Below, one piece after another: positions 58,001 through 64,000 of a stretch of DNA of 64,000 bases (position 1 is its first letter; each line of letters opens with the position of its first letter). The stretch spans positions 295,562 to 359,561 of the forward strand of contig NZ_NIRS01000007.1 in assembly GCF_002934665.1 (NCBI RefSeq), given 5' to 3'. The position numbers and the translations under genes were made by a program. Below the pieces are notes generated by a model. That model did no database searches, had not been told where the DNA came from, and saw only the letters and a program-made list of their open reading frames with translations. Source of the DNA: Pseudomonas laurylsulfatiphila. Lineage in GTDB: Bacteria; Pseudomonadota; Gammaproteobacteria; Pseudomonadales; Pseudomonadaceae.

Positions 58001-60879
58001 CGGCGTACCTCGGCTTTATCACCACGGGCGTGGCGGCGATCCTTGAGCAAACGGTCCTGTTCTTCGCTGAACTCCTGGAAGCGCTTTTGCCACTCCGAAG
58101 GGTGGTACACGCGGCTGACTTCGACGGCCGTGACCTTGTACTCCGGACAGTTGGTGGCCCAGTCGGAGTTGTCGGTGGTGATCACGTTGGCCCCCGATTC
58201 CGGGAAGTGGAAGGTGGTGTACACCACGCCCGGGGCGACCCGTTCGGTGATTCGCGCACGCAGCACGGTCTGCCCGGCGCGGCTGCCGATGCCGACCCAG
58301 TCACCTTCGTTGATGCCACGGCTTTCGGCGTCAGTCGGGTGGATTTCCAGGCGGTCTTCGTCGTGCCAGGCGACGTTGTCGGTGCGCCGGGTCTGGGCGC
58401 CGACGTTGTACTGGCTGAGGATGCGCCCGGTGGTCAGCAGCAGTGGATAGCGAGTGTTGACCTTCTCCTCGGTCGGCACGTAGCCGGTGAGCATGAACCG
58501 CCCCTTGCCGCGCACGAACTCCTCGATGTGCATGGTCGGCGTACCGTCCGGCGCCTCGGCGTTGCACGGCCATTGCAGGCTGCCGTGGCGGTCCAGTTCG
58601 GCGTAGCTGACGTTGGTGAAAGTCGGCGTCAGGCTGGCGATTTCATCCATGATTTCCGATGGGTGTTTGTAGTTCATCGGGTAACCCAGGGCATTGGCCA
58701 GCGCCACGGTGCCTTCCCAGTCGGCCTTGCCGCCCAGAGGGTCCATGACCTTGCGCACCCGTGAAATACGCCGTTCGGCGTTGGTGAAGGTGCCGTCTTT
58801 TTCCAGGAACGAACTGCCCGGCAGGAACACATGGGCGAACTTGGCGGTTTCGTTGAGGAAAATATCCTGCACCACCACGCACTCCATGGCCGACAGGGCT
58901 GCGGTGACGTGCTGGGTATTCGGATCGCTCTGGGCGATGTCCTCACCCTGGCAATACAGGCCCTTGAAGCTGCCGCCCAGCGCTGCTTCGAACATGTTGG
59001 GAATGCGCAACCCCGGATCAGGTTGCAGAGTGACGTTCCACGCCTGTTCAAACTGCGCCCGCACCACTTCGTTGGAGATGTGCCGGTAGCCGGGCAACTC
59101 GTGAGGGAAGGAGCCCATGTCGCAGGAACCCTGCACGTTGTTCTGCCCCCGCAGCGGGTTCACGCCCACGCCTTCGCGGCCGATGTTACCCGTGGCCATC
59201 GCGAGGTTGGCGATGCCCATGACCGCCGTGCTGCCTTGGCTGTGCTCGGTGACACCGAGTCCGTAGTAGATCGCTGCATTGCCACCCGTGGCATACAGGC
59301 GGGCGGCGGCGCGGATGTCGGCAGCGGGCACACCGCAGATGGCACCCAGCACTTCCGGCGAGTTCTCCGCACGGCTGACGAACTCACTCCAGGTCGCGAA
59401 ATCGCTACCCTCGCAACGGGCGTCGATAAAGGCCTGGTTGAGCAGCCCTTCAGTGACGATGACATGGGCCAAAGCGTTGAGCATGGCGACGTTGGTGCCC
59501 GGGCGCAGGGCCAAATGGTATTCGGCGCGGGCGTGCACCGAGTCCACCAGATCAATGCGCCGTGGATCGATGACGATCAGTCGCGCACCTTCACGCAGGC
59601 GGCGTTTGAGCTGGGAGGCGAACACCGGGTGGGCGTCGCTGGGGTTGGCGCCCATCACCAGGATCACGTCGGCCTGCATCACCGAGTCGAAACTCTGGGT
59701 ACCGGCGGACTCGCCAAGGGTTTGCTTCAGGCCATAGCCGGTCGGCGAGTGGCAGACCCGCGCACAGGTGTCGACGTTGTTGTTGCCGAAGGCCGCACGC
59801 ACCAGTTTTTGCACCAGATAAGTTTCTTCGTTGGTGCAGCGGCTGGAGGTGATGCCACCAATGGAGTCGCGGCCGTATTTCTGCTGCAACCGACGGAATT
59901 CGCTGGCGGCGTAGGTCACCGCTTCATCCCAGCTGACTTCCTGCCACGGGTCGTTGATGTGTTTGCGGATCATCGGCTTGGTGATGCGATCCGGGTGGGT
60001 GGCGTAGCCCCAGGCAAAGCGCCCTTTGACGCAAGAGTGGCCGTGGTTGGCCTGGCCGTTCTTGTCCGGAACCATGCGCACCAGCTGGTCGCCTTTCATC
60101 TCGGCGCGGAACGAGCAGCCCACACCGCAATAGGCGCAGGTGGTGATCACGCTGCGTTCCGGCTGACCGAGTTCGACCACGCTTTTTTCCATCAGCGTCG
60201 CAGTCGGGCAGGCTTGCACACAGGCACCGCAGGACACGCATTCCGAATCGAGGAAGTTATCCCCACCGGCGGCCGCCACGCGGGATTCAAAACCGCGCCC
60301 GGTAATGGTCAGGGCAAAGGTGCCCTGGGTTTCTTCGCAGGCGCGCACGCAGCGGTTGCAGACGATGCACTTGCTCGGGTCGTAGTCGAAGTAGGGGTTG
60401 GACGTGTCCTTCACATCAGCCAGATGGTTGTCGCCTTCATAGCCGTAACGCACCTCCCGCAGGCCGACCTGACCGGCCACGGTTTGCAGCTCGCAGTTGC
60501 CGTTGGCCGAGCAGGTCAGGCAGTCCAGCGGGTGATCGGAAATGTACAACTCCATGACGTTGCGCCGCAGCGTCGCGAGCTTTGGCGTCTGGGTGTGCAC
60601 GCTCATGCCTTCAGTGACCGGCGTGGTGCAGGACGCTGGATAGCCGCGCATGCCATCGATCTCCACCAGGCACATGCGGCAAGAGCCGAAGGCTTCCAGG
60701 CTGTCGGTGGCACAGAGTTTGGGAATGGTGGTGCCCAGCAGCGCAGCGGCGCGCATCACCGAGGTGCCTTCTGGCACGCTGATGCTGCGGCCGTCGATGC
60801 TCAGGGTGACTTGCACCTCGCTCTCACGGGCAGGGGTGCCCAGATCGATATCGGTGTTCGGGTCGAAGAGAGTGATCAT
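57997..60879 (-). CDS. fdsA: NAD-dependent formate dehydrogenase alpha subunit (Mo-bis-PGD)
   Basis: 960 residues from the ATG at 60879; an extra in-frame upstream 40 codons overlap fdsB and are rejected. An N-terminal 2Fe-2S ferredoxin domain (CATDSLEAFGSCRMC), Cys clusters CIVCNRCVRACEE and CVSCGACVQACP for 4Fe-4S, a further 4Fe-4S CAYCGVGC, then the molybdopterin domain with Mo-ligand C376 in RVCHSP (a cysteine, not selenocysteine). It oxidises formate to CO2. The full set with FdsB, FdsG and FdsD marks a soluble cytoplasmic enzyme. Downstream of fdsB with 4-bp overlap. Confidence 0.95.
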   Translation of the reverse strand: MITLFDPNTDIDLGTPARESEVQVTLSIDGRSISVPEGTSVMRAAALLGTTIPKLCATDSLEAFGSCRMCLVEIDGMRGYPASCTTPVTEGMSVHTQTPKLATLRRNVMELYISDHPLDCLTCSANGNCELQTVAGQVGLREVRYGYEGDNHLADVKDTSNPYFDYDPSKCIVCNRCVRACEETQGTFALTITGRGFESRVAAAGGDNFLDSECVSCGACVQACPTATLMEKSVVELGQPERSVITTCAYCGVGCSFRAEMKGDQLVRMVPDKNGQANHGHSCVKGRFAWGYATHPDRITKPMIRKHINDPWQEVSWDEAVTYAASEFRRLQQKYGRDSIGGITSSRCTNEETYLVQKLVRAAFGNNNVDTCARVCHSPTGYGLKQTLGESAGTQSFDSVMQADVILVMGANPSDAHPVFASQLKRRLREGARLIVIDPRRIDLVDSVHARAEYHLALRPGTNVAMLNALAHVIVTEGLLNQAFIDARCEGSDFATWSEFVSRAENSPEVLGAICGVPAADIRAAARLYATGGNAAIYYGLGVTEHSQGSTAVMGIANLAMATGNIGREGVGVNPLRGQNNVQGSCDMGSFPHELPGYRHISNEVVRAQFEQAWNVTLQPDPGLRIPNMFEAALGGSFKGLYCQGEDIAQSDPNTQHVTAALSAMECVVVQDIFLNETAKFAHVFLPGSSFLEKDGTFTNAERRISRVRKVMDPLGGKADWEGTVALANALGYPMNYKHPSEIMDEIASLTPTFTNVSYAELDRHGSLQWPCNAEAPDGTPTMHIEEFVRGKGRFMLTGYVPTEEKVNTRYPLLLTTGRILSQYNVGAQTRRTDNVAWHDEDRLEIHPTDAESRGINEGDWVGIGSRAGQTVLRARITERVAPGVVYTTFHFPESGANVITTDNSDWATNCPEYKVTAVEVSRVYHPSEWQKRFQEFSEEQDRLLKDRRHARGDKAEVRR

Positions 60880-62435
60880 TGCTCGGCCTCCGAGGGCTGC
60901 AAGCCGAAGTCGGCGGGGAAGTGCTTGAGGGCGCTGGCGACCGGAAACGAAACCATGCCGCCCAACGCACATAGCGAACCGTATTGCAGGGTGTCGCACA
61001 GGTCCTTGAGGATGATCACCTGCTCATCGCGACCGTTCTGGTCAGGCGCGGCCAGCAGACGGTCGATCACCTCCACGCCCCGGGTCGAGCCGATGCGGCA
61101 CGGCGTGCATTTGCCACAGGATTCCTCGGCGCAGAACTCCATCGCGAAACGCGCCATATAGGCCATGTCCAAGGTGTCGTCCGCCACCACCACACCACCG
61201 TGACCGAGCATCGCGCCAATGGCGGCAAAGGCTTCGTAATCCAGCGGCGTGTCGAATTGCGACGGCGGCACCCAGGCGCCGAGCGGGCCGCCCACCTGCG
61301 CAGCCTTCAGCGGCCGGCCACTCGCGGTCCCACCACCGTAGTCCTCCACCAACTCCCGCAGCGACAGGCCAAAAGCCCGTTCCACCAGACCGCCGTGACG
61401 AACATTGCCCGCCAGCTGGAAGGGCATGGTGCCCAGAGAGCGGCCCATACCGTAATCGCGATAGAACTGCGCACCCTTGGCCAGAATCAGCGGCACCGAG
61501 GCCAGGGTCAGCACGTTGTGCACCAACGTCGGCTGGCCAAACAGGCCTTTCAAGGCAGGAATCGGCGGCTTGGCGCGGACGATCCCGCGCTTGCCTTCCA
61601 GAGAGTCCAGCAGCGCGGTTTCCTCACCGCAGATGTAGGCACCGGCACCGACACGCACTTCCATATCGAAGGCCTGACCGCTGCCGCCGACATTGGCGCC
61701 GAGGTAACCGTTCTCCCGGGCAATCTGCAGCGCGTTGCGCAGGGTGGTCACAGCATCCGGATATTCCGAGCGCACATAGATGTAGCCGTAAGTGGCGCCG
61801 ACGCAGAGACCGGCAATGGCCATGCCTTCGATCAGCAGAAAGGGGTCGCCTTCCATCAGCATGCGGTCGGCAAAGGTGCCGGAGTCGCCTTCGTCGGCGT
61901 TGCACACAATGTATTTCTGCGCCGCTTCAGTCGCACGCACCGTGCGCCATTTGATCCCGGCGGGGAAGGCTGCACCGCCACGGCCACGCAGGCCCGAATC
62001 GAACACCGCTGTCGCGGTCTGCTCGCCGCCAAGGGCGACGGCCCTGTTTAAACCTTCGAAACCGCCGTGGGCCCGGTAATCGTCCAGCGACAACGGCCGG
62101 GTGATGCCGGCGCGGGCGAACAGTAGGCGTTGTTGAGTCTTCAGATAGGGCAATTCTTCCACCAGGCCCAAGGCCAGCGGATGAGCGGACGGCTCGCCGT
62201 GCAGCGCATCAAGCACGGACGGCACATCAGCAGCGGTCAGCGGGCCAAAGCCAATTCGACCTTGCGGGCTGTCTACCTCCAACAGCGGTTCCAGCCAATA
62301 CAGCCCGCGCGAACTGGTGCGCTGCAGCTCCAGCGGCAGATTGCGCTCCTTGGCCTGAGTGATCAGGGCTGTGGATACCTCGTCGGCACCCACAGCACGG
62401 GCCAGCGAATCACAAGGCAGATAAAGAGTCGGCAT
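60876..62435 (-). CDS. fdsB: NAD-dependent formate dehydrogenase beta subunit
   Basis: 519 residues. N-terminal thioredoxin-like domain, then the NuoF-like flavoprotein core: FMN/NAD binding GLRGRGGAAFPAGIKW, CGEETALLDSLEG, and the 4Fe-4S motif ESCGKCTPCR with a distal Cys (CDTLQYGSLCALGG). It takes electrons from FdsA and reduces NAD+. ATG at 62435 overlaps the fdsG stop by one base (TGATG); the in-frame GTG-type start at 62453 is rejected. Confidence 0.95.
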   Translation of the reverse strand: MPTLYLPCDSLARAVGADEVSTALITQAKERNLPLELQRTSSRGLYWLEPLLEVDSPQGRIGFGPLTAADVPSVLDALHGEPSAHPLALGLVEELPYLKTQQRLLFARAGITRPLSLDDYRAHGGFEGLNRAVALGGEQTATAVFDSGLRGRGGAAFPAGIKWRTVRATEAAQKYIVCNADEGDSGTFADRMLMEGDPFLLIEGMAIAGLCVGATYGYIYVRSEYPDAVTTLRNALQIARENGYLGANVGGSGQAFDMEVRVGAGAYICGEETALLDSLEGKRGIVRAKPPIPALKGLFGQPTLVHNVLTLASVPLILAKGAQFYRDYGMGRSLGTMPFQLAGNVRHGGLVERAFGLSLRELVEDYGGGTASGRPLKAAQVGGPLGAWVPPSQFDTPLDYEAFAAIGAMLGHGGVVVADDTLDMAYMARFAMEFCAEESCGKCTPCRIGSTRGVEVIDRLLAAPDQNGRDEQVIILKDLCDTLQYGSLCALGGMVSFPVASALKHFPADFGLQPSEAEQ

Positions 62436-62911
62436 CACGCGTCCTCCCGGCAAGCGTCGAGCAAGGCATCCAGACGCTCAGCGCTGAGCCGCGCATGCAC
62501 CCGGCCATCCAGCTCCAGAGCAGGCGAACAGGCACAGGCACCCAGGCAATACACCGGCCGCAAACTGATGCTGCCATCGGCGCTACTACCGTGGTCATCC
62601 AGTTGCAGACGCTCACGCAACTGCGCAGCCAACTGCTCGGCACCACGGCTCTTGCACGACTCGGCCCGGCACAGCCGCAGGATATGCCGCGCGGGCGGCG
62701 CAGTACGGAAGTCATGGTAAAAACTGATCACCCCGCGAACCTCGGCCTGGCTCAGGTTCAGGGCATGGGCAATCTCGGGGACGGCGACATCGGGGACGTA
62801 CCCAATGCGCTCCTGAATATCATGAAGAATCGGCAACAGCGCACCCGCAGAGCCCTTGTGGCGCTCCAGCACACTGTTGACCACAGGCAGGTGCAACATC
62901 TCATCAGGCAT
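62435..62911 (-). CDS. fdsG: NAD-dependent formate dehydrogenase gamma subunit
   Basis: 158 residues. NuoE-like [2Fe-2S] protein with ligands in LCRAESCKSRG and VYCLGACACSP. It bridges FdsB and the rest of the complex. First gene of the fdsGBAD operon. The upstream region (62912 on) has no close divergent gene in view. Confidence 0.95.
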   Translation of the reverse strand: MPDEMLHLPVVNSVLERHKGSAGALLPILHDIQERIGYVPDVAVPEIAHALNLSQAEVRGVISFYHDFRTAPPARHILRLCRAESCKSRGAEQLAAQLRERLQLDDHGSSADGSISLRPVYCLGACACSPALELDGRVHARLSAERLDALLDACREDA

Positions 62912-63327
62912 TCAGCAATCCTCACGGTCACGGACAAACCAGAAGGTCGTCGGTCGTCCGAAAGTGTCGGCTGCGGCACTCACACCACGTCACGGTATCG
63001 TGGCAATTTGGCCGTTGGCCAGGGCACCCTGAGCGGGCATCTTGTTGTGCCCGGCACGATCTTCGCCGCACCTCGACTGGGCATAAAGGGCAGCTTGCCA
63101 CGCCGCTATTGATCGACCTGCACCAAAGCGACGTGCTCGGTTCTGCCTACGACTATCCATTAAGTCTAGATGAGTGATGCACGGGGCGTTCACACACTGG
63201 CCTAATGCCCAAAGGGCCTGTCGATGGGGGATGTATAGCAAGCATTACAGGTGAGAAGAAGCATCAGAACCAAGGGCAATTCTACGGAGCAGATGCGTTG
63301 ACGTATGCCGCTGCGGCCCCAACCCCT

Positions 63328-63414
63328 GTAGGAGCGAGCCCGCTCGCGAAAAACCCAAAGCATCCACATGTCCCGCTGAACACCCCCGCCCACCGCAACC
63401 AAGCCCGCCCCTAC
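63328..63414. repeat. Degenerate REP doublet
   Basis: GTAGGAGCGAGCCCGCTCGCGA is followed about 60 nt later by GCCCGCCCCTAC, a worn right arm. Confidence 0.6.
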
Positions 63415-63531
63415 AACATCACGCCTGACGCTTGAAACCAAAAGCGATCCCGGCGCGCCGCCCACTACGCTCGGACTTTTTCAACAGAATCGGTCGACAG
63501 CTGCCGCTGGCGAGTGACAGCTATGGGGCTA

Positions 63532-63541
63532 GGGGGGGGGG
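63532..63541. repeat. Ten-base G tract
   Basis: G10 run just upstream of the rrn promoter region, a site open to slipped-strand length change. No coding frame depends on it. Confidence 0.85.
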
Positions 63542-63732
63542 CGTTTTTAGCCTGTCACGACAGGCAGCAATCCACAGCCAAAAGCGGTCAGTCAGCGTCT
63601 ACGAAATAAGGGGCGATTTAGTGACGACGTGGTCTGGGTACTCTGCTGCCCTGTGTTTTTGTACAGACCTTGGAAGTTTTCATAGTGGCAACCTAGTCTC
63701 TTTGGTAAGGGAAAAGAATTTCTAGACAGGGG

Positions 63733-63760
63733 TTGACCACGTATTTTAATGCTGTACTAT
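63733..63760 (+). promoter_or_regulatory. rRNA operon P1-type promoter
   Basis: TTGACC (63733-63738), a 16-bp spacer, TACTAT (63755-63760), then the GC-rich discriminator CGCCTCCCGC typical of stringently controlled rrn promoters; an A/T-rich stretch upstream may be an UP element. A second, weaker promoter may lie at TAGAGT near 63866 before GCACGCCTC. Confidence 0.75.
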
Positions 63761-63767
63761 TCGCCTC

Positions 63768-64000
63768 CCGCTAACGAGCAGTTTGATGCTGGTTTTGGCT
63801 TAAGTAGTTGATTTTATTATTAAAATCAGAAGCTTTTAAGGGTGCTAATTAAAGGGGTTTGCTGTAGAGTGCACGCCTCGGTTGAGACGAAAGATCTTAA
63901 CCAACCGCTCTTTAACAACTGAATCAAGCAATTCGTGTGGGTGCTTGTGGAGTCAGACTGCTAGTCAACAGATTATCAGCATCACAAGTTACTCCGCGAG
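63768..64000 (+). ncRNA. rrn operon leader with boxA, 5' of 16S rRNA
   Basis: The sequence runs into the leader of a Pseudomonas rRNA operon: boxA CGCTCTTTAACA at 63906-63917, then a conserved leader (AATTCGTGTGGGTGCTTG and on to the window end) that precedes mature 16S rRNA in this genus. The 16S gene itself lies beyond the edge. boxA recruits Nus factors for antitermination. Confidence 0.8.

Larger units (their letters stand above)
62912..63727. other. Non-coding stretch upstream of fds and the rrn promoter (about 0.8 kb)
   Basis: No gene is supported. It contains the presumed fds promoter, a degenerate REP at 63328-63414, a run of ten G at 63532-63541, and a short palindrome GCCTGTCACGACAGGC at about 63550. 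A 97-codon frame (63432-63725) has no ribosome site and contains the G run, so it is not called. Confidence 0.7.

Noticed and set aside
57997..60999. Forty extra N-terminal codons for fdsA
   Set aside because: They overlap fdsB and precede the conserved MITLFDPN start, which has a 4-bp ATGA overlap with the fdsB stop.
63432..63725. 97-codon + strand frame
   Set aside because: It has a TTG start, no ribosome site, a G10 run inside the frame and no family resemblance.

Overview
The window reads as chromosome of a fluorescent-group Pseudomonas. The evidence is the GC-rich codon use, dozens of Pseudomonas-type REP palindromes (GAGC-TTGCTC and GGC-TTGCC classes), a Pseudomonas-like rRNA operon promoter and boxA leader at the right edge, and gene families typical of the genus (MocR regulators, DUF1302/DUF1329 pair, FdsGBAD formate dehydrogenase). 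No phage, insertion sequence, CRISPR array or tRNA was seen.

Layout. 1-10.4 kb: a MocR regulator, cut by the edge, faces two consecutive operons that look like a small-molecule biosynthetic cluster: MFS exporter, ATP-grasp ligase, RidA, cupin; then a GST, a divergent KamA-type radical SAM enzyme, a class IV aminotransferase, a TauD-type dioxygenase, an AurF-type diiron N-oxygenase and a metallo-beta-lactamase-fold hydrolase. A second MocR gene closes it. 12-24 kb: an unrecognised 234-residue protein; a polyamine-type ABC importer; a LysR regulator; and a catabolic operon of ThDP enzyme, amidohydrolase, COG0523 GTPase and class II aldolase. 24-33 kb: a two-component system, an exported MsrB/MsrA pair, a LysR gene facing an ArgD-like aminotransferase, a YefM-YoeB toxin-antitoxin pair, a P-loop kinase and a PhoD-like phosphatase. 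33-39.8 kb: quinone reductase, TauD-type dioxygenase, BKACE enzyme, MFS transporter, DsbA-like protein, Rieske ferredoxin and YeiH-type exporter, probably catabolic.

39.9-44.2 kb is the most unusual stretch. Eleven and a bit tandem copies of a 122-123-bp REP doublet lead into an orphan TccC-like (Tc toxin C subunit, RHS-repeat) gene. Its variable C-terminal region ends in six consecutive, canonical, eukaryotic-style C2H2 zinc fingers. A fragment of the downstream araC gene is duplicated just before the toxin gene, which marks a rearrangement. I read this as a candidate secreted DNA-binding effector (nucleomodulin).

44.2-57 kb: an AraC regulator and small hydrolase, then an operon of DUF1302, DUF1329, Ycf48-like, RND transporter, acyl-CoA dehydrogenase and acyl-CoA ligase genes for handling a hydrophobic acid. 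57-63 kb: a minimal two-TM potassium channel and the fdsGBAD formate dehydrogenase operon. 63.7-64 kb: an rrn promoter and leader pointing out of the window.
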